Source: Alteromonadaceae bacterium
GTDB lineage: Bacteria > Pseudomonadota > Gammaproteobacteria > Enterobacterales > Alteromonadaceae
NCBI GenBank assembly: GCA_014872785.1
Contig: WKFJ01000002.1
Span: 1 to 33,727 of the forward strand
Direction of reading: 5' to 3'
Length of the DNA: 33,727 nucleotides
This document shows, one piece after another, positions 1-9,978 of the stretch (positions within the stretch are counted from its first letter, which is position 1; the number at the start of each line of letters is the position of its first letter). The notes under the pieces are model-generated. The model was not told the DNA's origin. It saw nothing but the letters and a program-made list of their open reading frames with translations, and made no database searches. A program made the translations under genes and the position numbers.

Positions 1-203
1 CCTCGCCCTTTGGGAGCTTCACAGCGCTTCCATTACTGCGTTACAATTGCTTGAAAGGTAACCACATTCCTTCTCAAGTGTGCCTTGTACTGAAAGCGCG
101 GTGATAGCTCTGAAGCAAGCATCTTGAGGTGTTTCGGGTATACACTTCCTCAGAGACGTCTTTTTACCTCTCAGACACTAATTGAAAATGGATTAATATC
201 AAA
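1..203. other. Non-coding structured region upstream of the methyltransferase gene
   Basis: No convincing gene is visible. Two imperfect hairpins can be drawn. In the first, cttga (50-54) and aagg (55-58) pair with cctt (69-72) and tcaag (74-78), with one bulged base and a ten-base loop. In the second, tgagg (125-129) and tgt (130-132) pair with aca (142-144) and cctca (148-152). The minus strand stays open for roughly 50 codons here but has no start codon with a ribosome binding site, so I do not call it coding. The compact, folded look resembles a dispersed intergenic repeat or an untranslated leader, but a single copy cannot show repetition. The window edge cuts it, so it may extend to the left. 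Confidence 0.4.
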
Positions 204-866
204 ATGCGGTGCCCACTTTGCGCGAGTGAAAATTTAACGTCATATCACACGGACAAGAGGCGAGAATACTTTTGCTGTGAAGTATGTCAGTTGGTGTTTG
301 TTCCCCCCGTTTATCATCTTAACGAACAACAAGAAAAAGCAGAGTATGACAAACACGACAACTCGCAACTCGATAAGGATTATGCGAGATTTCTCAATCG
401 AGCTGTAACACCTCTTGCTCAGCGTTTAACAACACTTTTTGGCGATGACCTTAGGCATTTAAACGGGCTTGATTTTGGATGTGGAGAGGGCGCTTTTTTG
501 TCGCACTTGGCGTTTAAGCAAGGATTAAAGATGGATAATTACGACTTGTATTATCACCCCAACCATGAATTGCTTAATCGTCAATACGATTTTATCACCT
601 TAACCGAGGTGATTGAGCATATAGCGTCACCTCGTGACTGCATTGCGCAGTTAAACGCCATGCTCAGTGACAAGGCTGTGCTGTTGATGATGACTAAGCG
701 AGTGCTGTCACAGGAACGCTTTGCTAACTGGCATTACAAACAAGATCCAACGCATATATGTTTTTACAGTGAAGCAACTTTGCATTGGATAGCTCAACAA
801 TATTCTTGGGCGATTGAATTAGTATCTGATGATATAGTGGTGTTCTATCAAAATAAGAATAAATAG
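204..866 (+). CDS. Class I SAM-dependent methyltransferase with N-terminal zinc ribbon
   Basis: This 220-residue protein begins with a CPLC pair (Cys3, Cys6) and a second pair (Cys25, Cys28) that together look like a zinc ribbon. The SAM-binding glycine motif LDFGCGEG follows at about residues 89-96, and a YDFITLTEVIEH stretch at about 127-139 matches the methyltransferase post-I region. It therefore probably transfers a methyl group from S-adenosylmethionine in the cytoplasm. The substrate is unknown. The stop lies 12 bases before the preferred recC start, so it is probably co-transcribed with recCBD, although no functional link to DNA repair is shown by the sequence. The family of short zinc-ribbon methyltransferases is common in Alteromonadales (from memory). 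The fold call is confident; any specific role would be a guess. Confidence 0.85.
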   Translation: MRCPLCASENLTSYHTDKRREYFCCEVCQLVFVPPVYHLNEQQEKAEYDKHDNSQLDKDYARFLNRAVTPLAQRLTTLFGDDLRHLNGLDFGCGEGAFLSHLAFKQGLKMDNYDLYYHPNHELLNRQYDFITLTEVIEHIASPRDCIAQLNAMLSDKAVLLMMTKRVLSQERFANWHYKQDPTHICFYSEATLHWIAQQYSWAIELVSDDIVVFYQNKNK

Positions 867-878
867 AGCAAGTTGCAG

Positions 879-3800
879 ATGTTACATCTAGTACAATCAA
901 ATAAAATGGAAATGCTTGCTCAGCAATTGGTTGTCCAATTAAAGAAGCAATCAGGATCTGAAACTAGCACTGATTTCCAAGACCCATTTGATGCGCTCAA
1001 ACGCGCCTTTCATGCTCAGACCATCCTGGTTCAAAGTCCAGGGATGGCACAGGGGCTTAAGTTACATATCGCAGATGCACTGGGTATTTGTAGCAACTAT
1101 CAGTTTCCACTACCGTCCAGTTTTATTTGGGGTCTGTACAAGCAGTTTATCGACCAACTTCCAGAGGAATCAGCGTTTACCAAACCCAATATGACGTGGA
1201 AGTTATTGGAGATACTGCCTGGTAAACTAGACGAGCCTGCATATGCAATATTGGCTCAATATTTAAAGGGAATACCCTGTGAATATGCGAGTCGTAAGCT
1301 ATTTCAGTTATGCGGTAAAATTGCCGACGTTTTCGACCAATATTTAATGTATCGACCAGACTGGATACTTGACTGGGAACAAGGTAAAGATTCATTCGAG
1401 CAAAGAGATATTGTCGAGCAGCGATGGCAATCTGATTTGTGGCGAACACTTGTTAGCTACACAGGAACACTTGGCGAAAGCCAGTATCACAGGGTGAATC
1501 AGCATCACTTATTGCTTGAAAAATTACAAAAGACGCCGACAGAGCATACGCCTTTGTACGTCTTTGGCATATCTGCCATTCCAGAATCGCAACTGCAAGT
1601 GTTAGAAGCGTTGTCGCTGCACAGAGAAGTCCACGTGTACTGGTTAAATCCCAGTGCTCACTTTTGGGCTGATGTCGTTGATGGCAAACAACTACTTAAA
1701 ACACAATTGAGCTTATTTGAGCAAAATTCAGTTGAAGATGACTTTTCTGAAGTAGGCAATCCACTGCTTGCAAAATGGGGCAAAGTGGGGCGCGATTTTC
1801 AAACACAAGTGTTAAATCGCGATGTTCAACAATATGACCATTTTGTAGAGCCTGGCAATGCAAATTTGCTTTGTGCAATACAACAAGATATTCACGAACT
1901 AGAGTTTCGCGGTGCGAGGGTTCCTCTGTCGTCTGACGACTATTTGAGGAATGACGGTGAACATCCTAAAAAATGCATTCAGGACAATGATAAGTCGATT
2001 GAAATTGCGCGCTGTCATTCCATGCAACGAGAATTAGAAGTACTGTACGACAAGGTCTTAAGTTGGTTTTCCGAGGGGATCATTGCCTCTCCAGATGATG
2101 TCATTGTGATGATGCCAGATGTTGGTAAATACGCTTCATTAATCGAAACCGTGTTTTCTAACAAACAACCCATCAGTGATGAAGACGCAGACGCTATTGC
2201 AATACCCGTTGCCATTTCCGACCGGGGAAGGCAGGAGGAAGAACCCCTTTTGGAGGCCTTTCTAACTATACAGAATCTGTTTCAGTCTCGGTTTAGCTTA
2301 AGCCAAGTGTTTTCGTTATTTGAATTACCGGAGGTCTTCAACAGTTACGAGGTGGCCCCTGAGGATATTCCGAAAATTAGAAGTTGGTGTGAGTCAGCTA
2401 ATATTCGATGGGGTAAAGACGCACAGCACAAAATGTTTTTCGATGTACCCACATTGCACCAAAATACTTGGCGTCACGGCTTAGACAGAATGCTATCGGG
2501 ATATGCCATGATGGGAGAGCAAGCGATGAATATCCCAGACATGGACGAAGCTGTGTTGCCTTTAGCTGAAATAGAAGGACAAGCACTCGAGTCTCTAGGT
2601 AAGTTCATACTGTTTGTTGACGACTTGTTTACCTCGGCTGATAGCCTGTCAAATGCTGCTTCATTGCAACAAAAAATTCAGCAATCTTTGTCTATTAGTC
2701 GTCAGTTTTTCAGCTCAGCACTTGAACACAGCAGCGTTCTTGTCATTCATGAAGTCCTTAACGAGCTTCACAAGCACCAGCATCAGTTTTCTGGTGCTAT
2801 TAGTCAGGACGTCTTTGTCTCCGTGTTAAAACAATCGTTCTCAGAGAAAGGAGTTGGGCAACGATTTTTGGCTGGTCGTCTAAATTTTTGCACGCTGATG
2901 CCAATGCGTAGTATTCCATTCAAAGTCGTCTGTTTGTTAGGAATGGACGACATCAGTTACCCAAGAACTGTGCCTAAAATAAGCTTCGACCAAGTGAATC
3001 ATTTGCCCGCAAGGTTGGGGGATCGCTCAAGAAGGATGGACGACAGGTATTTGTTTTTAGAGGCGCTTTTGTCAGCCAGAGAAAAATTCTACTTGTCATA
3101 TGTCGGCTTTAGTACTTTGGATAACTCAGCATTGCCAGGCTCTATACTGGTAAATGAGTTAATCGATTATTGCGGTTTGGGATACTGTTTAACTAAAGAC
3201 CTAACCCAAGACCCACTGTTAGCAGAGCAAAATCTGAAAAAACACCTGATATTTGATTATCCATTGCAACCGTTTTCACCCAATAATTTTAGTTCCGTTG
3301 GAAGTTATCTGACTACCTGGTTCCCGGTGGCTGAATCTCTTAATTCTTCTTGTGAAACAGCATCAAGTGAGCTTCCATTCATAGACAATCTAGATGGGCT
3401 TGATATTGGCAAATTTGGCTCTAAAAGCAATGGAGCCTTGCTTAAGACTGAACTGGATATCGATGAATTAAGCGTTGATATAGGAGAGTTGTGTGTATTT
3501 ATTCGCAACCCTGTTAAGTTTTATTTTAAGCACAAATGGCAAACGCAATTCTCTGAACTTCAGGTCAGCTCCGATGACGATGAACCTCTTACAATTAACG
3601 CTCTCGAACGCTATTGGCTGCTGCAAGAATTAGTCGTATCAGAAGAATCAGTATTGGACGCGTTTTCCGAGCGCGGACAGCTACCTGCGGGTAACATGAA
3701 ATCATTGGAAACGTCGAAATTGATTGCGGCGAAAGATGAGTTATTTACGCGTTTTAGTTTGGCGACCGGTGAGGTGTTTGAGCCAGAGAAATTGCATCAA

Positions 3801-4325
3801 GTCCGATTTAATTTGAGTCAGGACAGTGGTTTGTCCTATGACTTAGAGGCACACCTGCCACTTTACTCAACGTCAAGGGGCAATATCATTTTATTGTGGC
3901 GTCCCGGAAAATTGCGCGCCATCGATAGGCTTCATCTCGCTATCCAATATTGTGCAGCAGTACTTCACAGTGCCAACAGGGTGGATGTGCAAACCGGCTA
4001 TTTCATAGCGAAAGATAAAACTTATCGCATGCACGGCATAAGTCGAGATGATGCGCAGGATTTTATTAATCTTATTGTCTCTCTGTATTGTTGGGCTAAG
4101 CATTATGCACTGCCTTTTTTTCCTGAAACCAGCAGAGTGTGGGCGTTAACACAAGACGAAGTGAAGTCGCAGGCGCAGTATGTCGGAAGTGCTTTCCAGG
4201 CGGGGGAAGGGCAAGAATTACACGTTAACCGAGTGTTTCCTTCGCTTCCTATTGAGCAATCCGCGTTTAAACAGTTGGCACATGATATCTATTCGCCCCT
4301 AGAGTCATTTGGGAGTGAACTGTGA
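879..4325 (+). CDS. recC: Exonuclease V subunit RecC
   Basis: RecC is the Chi-recognition and scaffold subunit of RecBCD, which unwinds and degrades double-stranded DNA ends and loads RecA. The N-terminus MLHLVQSNKMEML aligns by eye with E. coli RecC (MLRVYHSN...), which supports the ATG at 879. An in-frame TTG at 873 would add only two residues. From 879 the protein is 1148 residues, close to the 1122 of E. coli RecC. It carries the inactive-helicase features of the family, such as the SPGMAQGLK segment near residue 50 and LMPMRSIPFKVVCLLGMDD at about 670-690. Its stop overlaps the recB GTG start, so the two are translationally coupled. No gene interrupts recC and recB, unlike E. coli, where ptrA lies between them. 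Confidence 0.96.
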   Translation: MLHLVQSNKMEMLAQQLVVQLKKQSGSETSTDFQDPFDALKRAFHAQTILVQSPGMAQGLKLHIADALGICSNYQFPLPSSFIWGLYKQFIDQLPEESAFTKPNMTWKLLEILPGKLDEPAYAILAQYLKGIPCEYASRKLFQLCGKIADVFDQYLMYRPDWILDWEQGKDSFEQRDIVEQRWQSDLWRTLVSYTGTLGESQYHRVNQHHLLLEKLQKTPTEHTPLYVFGISAIPESQLQVLEALSLHREVHVYWLNPSAHFWADVVDGKQLLKTQLSLFEQNSVEDDFSEVGNPLLAKWGKVGRDFQTQVLNRDVQQYDHFVEPGNANLLCAIQQDIHELEFRGARVPLSSDDYLRNDGEHPKKCIQDNDKSIEIARCHSMQRELEVLYDKVLSWFSEGIIASPDDVIVMMPDVGKYASLIETVFSNKQPISDEDADAIAIPVAISDRGRQEEEPLLEAFLTIQNLFQSRFSLSQVFSLFELPEVFNSYEVAPEDIPKIRSWCESANIRWGKDAQHKMFFDVPTLHQNTWRHGLDRMLSGYAMMGEQAMNIPDMDEAVLPLAEIEGQALESLGKFILFVDDLFTSADSLSNAASLQQKIQQSLSISRQFFSSALEHSSVLVIHEVLNELHKHQHQFSGAISQDVFVSVLKQSFSEKGVGQRFLAGRLNFCTLMPMRSIPFKVVCLLGMDDISYPRTVPKISFDQVNHLPARLGDRSRRMDDRYLFLEALLSAREKFYLSYVGFSTLDNSALPGSILVNELIDYCGLGYCLTKDLTQDPLLAEQNLKKHLIFDYPLQPFSPNNFSSVGSYLTTWFPVAESLNSSCETASSELPFIDNLDGLDIGKFGSKSNGALLKTELDIDELSVDIGELCVFIRNPVKFYFKHKWQTQFSELQVSSDDDEPLTINALERYWLLQELVVSEESVLDAFSERGQLPAGNMKSLETSKLIAAKDELFTRFSLATGEVFEPEKLHQVRFNLSQDSGLSYDLEAHLPLYSTSRGNIILLWRPGKLRAIDRLHLAIQYCAAVLHSANRVDVQTGYFIAKDKTYRMHGISRDDAQDFINLIVSLYCWAKHYALPFFPETSRVWALTQDEVKSQAQYVGSAFQAGEGQELHVNRVFPSLPIEQSAFKQLAHDIYSPLESFGSEL

Positions 4326-7300
4326 ACAGATTAGACGCCTATACGCTACCATTTGATAACAATGCGCTGATTGAGGCGAGTGCGGGTACCGGGAAAACCT
4401 ATACCATTGCGAATTTGTATCTGCGGTTGGTGGTAGGGCATCAGTGCCAACCACATTCAGCTGAATCTATACTAATTCTTACCTTTACTAATGCCGCGAC
4501 CGCAGAGTTAAAAGAACGCATTCTCGCTCGAATAAATGAAGCTCACAGGGCCTTTTGCATTGGGTCTTCGCCTGATGATTTTATCGATGCCTTGATTAAA
4601 GCCGTGCCAAACAAAGAGGCGGCACAAAAACGACTTTATTTGGCGTCGCAAGAAATGGATTTGGCGGCGATTTTCACTATTCACGGCTTTTGCCAGAAAA
4701 CGCTATCCGAATATGCTTTCGAGAGTAATAGCGAATATGAGCAAGAGTTTCAGTTGGATGATGAAGACTATTTGTTCACTGCTGCCAAAGATTTCTGGCG
4801 TAAATTTGTTGTGAATTTATCTAAATTTGAGCTTTCTGTGTTTTTAAAACACTGGCCTGAACCCGAAACCTTAGCATTGGCAGTTCGGCCATTATTTATG
4901 AGAGAGCTAAGCTTTGAACCGTTGGAGGTGCTCGAGAGGCAAAAGAAAATTAGTTGGCAGCGATATTCTGACACATTGCAGCGATTTAAGACCTGGTGGA
5001 TAAGAGATGCCGTATCTGAAACGTTACTCACTGCCAAATTGCGCAAAAATTCGGTGTTGGCAAAACCTGATTTTCATCAGCAGCTAACGGCATTCTGCGA
5101 ATCTGACGAAATGTTTTTCAGTGTCGGTAAACACTCTTGGGACACTTTTGCACCGGAGAAAATTGCTAAAGCTAAAACTAAGCAGTCGCCGGAGATCAAC
5201 CTTAATGAATTTGTTATTTTTGAACATTTAGCCAGTGAAGAAGCGAGTTTGCTGGCCAAAACTAGACGTTATTTTTTGTTTTCAGCTTTTATTGCAATCA
5301 AACGTCATATGCAGTTGGCGAAGTCGAACAATAACTTGCTAACCCCTGACGATTTGCTGGTGAATTTGAGGACGGCTTTGTCGAGGCCACAAGATAACAG
5401 GCTAGTTAACGCGTTGCGCAACAAATACCCCGTGGCTTTAGTCGATGAGTTTCAAGATACAGATAAGATTCAATTTGAGATTTTTGAGTGCCTGTATCCA
5501 TTTGTGAAACCCACTGATTTAGCAAGCAACTGTTTGGTAATGATTGGTGATCCCAAGCAGGCAATTTACGGATTCAGAGGCGGTGATATCTATACCTACA
5601 TTAGCGCAAAGCGAAAGTTAAGCTCTGAACAACACTATACGCTTGCGGATAATTGGCGATCTCAACCAGATTTGGTAAGTGTGACTAATCGTCTATTTAC
5701 TACTCATCAGAATGCATTTATGCACGCTGAGGACATCCCATTTCAACCGGTCAATGCACGTAAAAAACAGATGACAATAACGGTTGGACAAAATGTCATT
5801 GCGCCCGCACAGTTCGCTTTTTTGAATACAGAAAAGCCGCTAAATTGGACTCAAGCCGCTGATGTCATGGCATCTAGATGTGCACAGCAAATCCAGTTTT
5901 TAATGCTCGACGCGAGTAAAGACGGTTGCGAGATTGAGTCTTCTGATATTTGCATTCTTGTGCGCGACCGCTTCGAGGCTGAACTAGTAAAGGCGGCACT
6001 CAATGAGCTAGCAATTGACAGTGTTTATTTGGCAAAAGAAACGGTCTTCGAAAGTAGTGCCGCATACAGTTTGCTGCTGTGCCTTGAAGCAATTTATCAT
6101 TTTAAGGAAGAGCGAAAAATCAAAGCTGCGTTGCTGGACAAACTGTTTCAAATGCGCGAGAGCGATGTCGCAGAAATGATGGCGAACTTGGTCAAGTGGC
6201 ATCAAACACTTTCGCTTTTTAAGCAGGCTCATCAAGTTTGGTCGGAAAGTGGTATTGATGCCGCCATTAATGTGGTTTTTGAAGGTTTTGGTATATACCA
6301 AAAATTGGCAAAGCACTCAGTTAATAGCCATCGAATAATTACTGATATTCGACATTTAACTGAATTACTACAAAGTCAGGCGCAAATACAATCTGGCAGT
6401 TTGCGATTATTGCAATGGTACAAAGAAAAGTTGGCCAATCCTGATACGCAACCTGATATAAAGCGACGCCTGGAAACTGATAATGCGCTTGTCCAAATCG
6501 TAACAATGCACGCCTCTAAGGGGCTGCAATACCCCTTCGTGTTTATCCCATTTGCCTCTCGCTACAAAAGTGGTAGTGGCGGCTTTTACCACGATGGGGA
6601 TAACAATATTCAGATAGCGTTTGATGATAATGACGAACTGAATGAACAAATAGATAAGGAACGTTTAGCTGAGGATATTCGTCTGTTTTACGTTGCCGTC
6701 ACTCGTGCTGAAGCCTACTGTTACGTTGGTCTGTGGAACAATAGCCATCATCAAAAACGAAGCAGTAGTGGTTTTCATTTAACAGCCCTTGGATATTTGC
6801 TTGCACCAGAATTGGGGCGCTTCGAATCTAGTGAGGCTATCGTAACAAGGCTTGAACATGCGTTTGGTGGTTGTGCGGTTTCAGTCACTGCTTTTGATGA
6901 GTCTAATAATCTGCAAATCGAAGCAGCTGTTGTTAAAAAAGAGCGAAACGCATTACCTATTAAGCTAAATCAACTAGTTTCGCCGTTGCGCCAGAATTGG
7001 TTTATTACCAGTTACAGTGCTATTTCAAAAATGCTCCTTGTCTCTGAGTCAAGTGCATTGCCTGAGTCTGACCATTTTGCCGACCCAAGAGCCACTAATG
7101 AAGCGCGAGTTGATACTGGCGATGTATCAATATCTTCAATTGAAGAGGAGGCACAAACATCCTCGGCAGATGTGCTAAATCAAAATGACGATCAGTTAGC
7201 CACTCGATTTTGTTTTACTAAAGGTGCAAATGCCGGGTCTTTTTTACATGAGGTATTGGAATTTTCAGATTTCCAACTACCTGAGTCATTGGCTGATAAG

Positions 7301-7942
7301 GCGTCTGAGATTGCCATTAAATACGGCTTTACCGAAGAAGACATTGTCGGAGTACCCGACTGGCTCTGCGAGGTTATTAGCTCTCCAGTCGGGAACACAA
7401 AAGAATTTGATGCTCAATCATTCAGTTTATCGACGTTAACTAGAGACCATATGTTACCTGAGATGGAGTTTTATTTACCGCTGGAAAGAGTGGGTGAACA
7501 GGCTTTCAATCAATTGCTTCAGGAGTTTTATCCAGACCTTTTACATTATTACCAAATAAAACAACTCAATGGTGTTTTAAAGGGGTTTATTGACCTGACG
7601 TATTGGCATAACAATAAATTTTATGTCGCTGACTATAAATCGAATCATTTGGGAAATGATTGGAACGACTACTGTTCGCAAAAATTAGAACATGCAATGA
7701 AAGAACATGATTACATTTTGCAGGCGATATTCTATTGTTTGGCTTTACACAAACACCTCAAATCGAAGTTGTCTAACTATGATTACGACACTCACATTGG
7801 GGGCGCCTATTATTTGTTCCTAAGAGGTATGAGTAGCCAGCATAAAGACAATGGGATCTATTTCTTCAAACCGGAAAAAGCGCTGATTACGCGCTTAGAG
7901 GCTTTATTTAATGCAAGCACTCTCCTGGAGGTTGGAAGCTAA
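4322..7942 (+). CDS. recB: Exonuclease V subunit RecB (helicase-nuclease)
   Basis: This 1206-residue protein is the 3'-5' helicase and sole nuclease of RecBCD. The Walker A motif ASAGTGKT lies at residues 19-26. UvrD-type motifs follow in order: FTNAATAELKERI, VDEFQDTD, GDPKQAIYGFRGGD, NWRSQPDLV, TMHASKGLQYP and LFYVAVTRAEA. The C-terminal nuclease domain retains its active-site residues, Asp1091 in GFID and Asp1104/Lys1106 in ADYKS, so the enzyme looks catalytically complete. The start is GTG at 4322, overlapping the recC stop (GTGA). The stop overlaps the recD ATG (TAATG). The length matches E. coli RecB (1180). Confidence 0.97.
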   Translation: MNRLDAYTLPFDNNALIEASAGTGKTYTIANLYLRLVVGHQCQPHSAESILILTFTNAATAELKERILARINEAHRAFCIGSSPDDFIDALIKAVPNKEAAQKRLYLASQEMDLAAIFTIHGFCQKTLSEYAFESNSEYEQEFQLDDEDYLFTAAKDFWRKFVVNLSKFELSVFLKHWPEPETLALAVRPLFMRELSFEPLEVLERQKKISWQRYSDTLQRFKTWWIRDAVSETLLTAKLRKNSVLAKPDFHQQLTAFCESDEMFFSVGKHSWDTFAPEKIAKAKTKQSPEINLNEFVIFEHLASEEASLLAKTRRYFLFSAFIAIKRHMQLAKSNNNLLTPDDLLVNLRTALSRPQDNRLVNALRNKYPVALVDEFQDTDKIQFEIFECLYPFVKPTDLASNCLVMIGDPKQAIYGFRGGDIYTYISAKRKLSSEQHYTLADNWRSQPDLVSVTNRLFTTHQNAFMHAEDIPFQPVNARKKQMTITVGQNVIAPAQFAFLNTEKPLNWTQAADVMASRCAQQIQFLMLDASKDGCEIESSDICILVRDRFEAELVKAALNELAIDSVYLAKETVFESSAAYSLLLCLEAIYHFKEERKIKAALLDKLFQMRESDVAEMMANLVKWHQTLSLFKQAHQVWSESGIDAAINVVFEGFGIYQKLAKHSVNSHRIITDIRHLTELLQSQAQIQSGSLRLLQWYKEKLANPDTQPDIKRRLETDNALVQIVTMHASKGLQYPFVFIPFASRYKSGSGGFYHDGDNNIQIAFDDNDELNEQIDKERLAEDIRLFYVAVTRAEAYCYVGLWNNSHHQKRSSSGFHLTALGYLLAPELGRFESSEAIVTRLEHAFGGCAVSVTAFDESNNLQIEAAVVKKERNALPIKLNQLVSPLRQNWFITSYSAISKMLLVSESSALPESDHFADPRATNEARVDTGDVSISSIEEEAQTSSADVLNQNDDQLATRFCFTKGANAGSFLHEVLEFSDFQLPESLADKASEIAIKYGFTEEDIVGVPDWLCEVISSPVGNTKEFDAQSFSLSTLTRDHMLPEMEFYLPLERVGEQAFNQLLQEFYPDLLHYYQIKQLNGVLKGFIDLTYWHNNKFYVADYKSNHLGNDWNDYCSQKLEHAMKEHDYILQAIFYCLALHKHLKSKLSNYDYDTHIGGAYYLFLRGMSSQHKDNGIYFFKPEKALITRLEALFNASTLLEVGS

Positions 7943-9978
7943 TGGATGGGCAAAATGACATGTCAGTAATTGATATTAAGAGCCAAGACGTGAATGCCAG
8001 AAATAACAATATTCTGCATAAGCTAAAACAGCTACTTAGCGCTGCGTTAATTAGGCCGCTAGACTTTTCATTTGGTCAATTTTTACTGCGGAAAAGCTCT
8101 AAACACTTGGCATCAAATAGCGAGGAAATTGCAACTGAACTTGTGATCATGCTAGCGGTATTTACCAGTGAACGGCTGGGGAAACAGCATTCTTGTCTCG
8201 CACTAGATGAACTCACGCAAAACTCTAACAACGAGAAAATGTTTCAACTTAGCGACCAGGGTTATCAATTTCCTGCATTGGAAATTTGTCTACAGGCTTT
8301 GCAAAATAGCCCTTTGGTATTTTCTGTCGACGGCAAATCAATCATGGATTGCGCAAGCAAACCACTAGTGCTTGAAAACGGTAAACTCTATTTACAGCGC
8401 TACTGGCATTATGAGGAACGATTAGCTAAAGACTTGAATCGGCTCACTGCAATGGACTCTGATATTGATCATCACTTACTCCAAACGTGTTTAACGTGCA
8501 TCTTCCCGAAGAGCGATTCGCTTGACGTGGTGGATTGGCAGAAGGTTGCTGTCGTGATTGCCAGCTTGAATGCATTTACCGTGGTGACAGGAGGGCCGGG
8601 AACCGGTAAAACCACTACGGTAGTAAAAATCGTTTGGACGCTGTGCCATCTGTTGGCAACCAATAAGGTAAAAGTGCATTTGGCGGCACCTACGGGTAAA
8701 GCAGTATCCCGATTACTGGAGTCAGTAGAAGGGGCTATTTTGAGTCTTCCCAGTACAAAAAGGCAGGGGGAGTCGTTTGTATTGGCAGACAATTTTGTGT
8801 CTATGACAGCCACGACGGTTCATCGATTATTGGGAGTGATCCCAAACTCACCGTTTTTTAAACACGATAGCGAAAATCCGATTAATGCAGACATTTTGAT
8901 TGTCGATGAAGCCTCTATGCTGGATTTACCGCTGTTGAGTAAACTGCTACAAGCTATTCCTACATCCTGCCGAGTGATATTACTGGGCGATAAGGATCAA
9001 TTGGCCTCTGTTGATGTAGGGAGTGTGTTGGCCGACGTTTGCGCCATTAAGGTCGATATCGCTAGCTTTTCCGCCAAAACGTTGGAAGTGTTACACGCGG
9101 TTGCCAAGCAGCCCGAGGAAGCATTGACCATGAGCCATCAAAGTCGATTAGCCGATGCATTGGTTGAACTAAAAGTCAGTTACCGTTTTTCAGCCGATAG
9201 TCAGATTGGTCGACTCGCAAAAGTCGTAAATCAGGGGAACTTTGCCGATACCTTGTCTTTGTTGAACAATGTGCGAGCATACAATGATTCTGCAGAAAGT
9301 GTGTCTACAGACGGTGAACTGAGTTGGTGGCCTGATTACCAATATGGCGACTTATTAAACCTGCTTGAAAAACACCTGCAAGAATATTTTGAAGCTGTGC
9401 GTCTGGGCGATGTAAAGAAATGTTTTGAATTGCTGAAAAAACTTCAAGTGTTGACGCTGACCAATCACGGTGACTGGGGAAAGCACACACTTGAAAACGT
9501 AATTGAGCAATTTATTAAGACTAAGTCTTGGGCTCAAACTGAACTTGAGGTGTATGCAGGCAAACCCATAATGGTGCTCGAAAATGACGCCAGCAAACAC
9601 ATTTATAACGGTGATATTGGCATTGTTTTACCCGATAAGGCCAACCCTCATATTCTGCTTGTATGGTTTGAGCAGTATGATGGCAGCTACAAAAATATGC
9701 TGCCAACACAGTTGCCGACCTTTGCATCTATGTATGTTATCACCACGCATAAAAGTCAGGGGTCTGAGTATGACAAAGTGATAATGTGTTTGCCTAGCGT
9801 TGCCAGTCACACTGTACTTAATATGCTAAGTCGAGAATTGATTTATACTGGGATTACCAGAGCTAAAAAACAGTTTGTGTTAATGGCAAAGGCGACGCAT
9901 ATAAAAGCCGCATTAGCAAGGCGAAGCAATAGAGCATCTGGATTATCTGAAAGGCTAATAAATGCGCAGTGTGATTAA
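7942..9978 (+). CDS. recD: Exonuclease V subunit RecD (5'-3' helicase)
   Basis: RecD is the fast 5'-3' motor subunit of RecBCD. The 678-residue protein has Walker A GGPGTGKTT at about residues 217-225, then LAAPTGKAVSRL, TTVHRLLG, the Walker B segment ILIVDEASMLD, GDKDQLASVDVGSVL, and the C-terminal motifs TTHKSQGSEYDKV and YTGITRAKKQ. All superfamily 1B helicase motifs are present. It is about 70 residues longer than E. coli RecD (608), mostly through a longer N-terminal segment and insertions between motifs. The ATG shares one base with the recB stop. The 3' end overlaps the next gene by 17 bp in another frame, suggesting that gene is translationally coupled. Confidence 0.96.
   Translation: MDGQNDMSVIDIKSQDVNARNNNILHKLKQLLSAALIRPLDFSFGQFLLRKSSKHLASNSEEIATELVIMLAVFTSERLGKQHSCLALDELTQNSNNEKMFQLSDQGYQFPALEICLQALQNSPLVFSVDGKSIMDCASKPLVLENGKLYLQRYWHYEERLAKDLNRLTAMDSDIDHHLLQTCLTCIFPKSDSLDVVDWQKVAVVIASLNAFTVVTGGPGTGKTTTVVKIVWTLCHLLATNKVKVHLAAPTGKAVSRLLESVEGAILSLPSTKRQGESFVLADNFVSMTATTVHRLLGVIPNSPFFKHDSENPINADILIVDEASMLDLPLLSKLLQAIPTSCRVILLGDKDQLASVDVGSVLADVCAIKVDIASFSAKTLEVLHAVAKQPEEALTMSHQSRLADALVELKVSYRFSADSQIGRLAKVVNQGNFADTLSLLNNVRAYNDSAESVSTDGELSWWPDYQYGDLLNLLEKHLQEYFEAVRLGDVKKCFELLKKLQVLTLTNHGDWGKHTLENVIEQFIKTKSWAQTELEVYAGKPIMVLENDASKHIYNGDIGIVLPDKANPHILLVWFEQYDGSYKNMLPTQLPTFASMYVITTHKSQGSEYDKVIMCLPSVASHTVLNMLSRELIYTGITRAKKQFVLMAKATHIKAALARRSNRASGLSERLINAQCD

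Noticed and set aside
1..180. A minus-strand coding end of about 50 open codons at the left edge
   Set aside because: No start codon with a ribosome binding site, unusual composition and overlap with hairpins. A short open run of this size occurs by chance.
8472..8813. Minus-strand 113-codon frame within recD
   Set aside because: It is antisense to the RecD Walker A region, which is strongly conserved in the plus frame, so it is a shadow.
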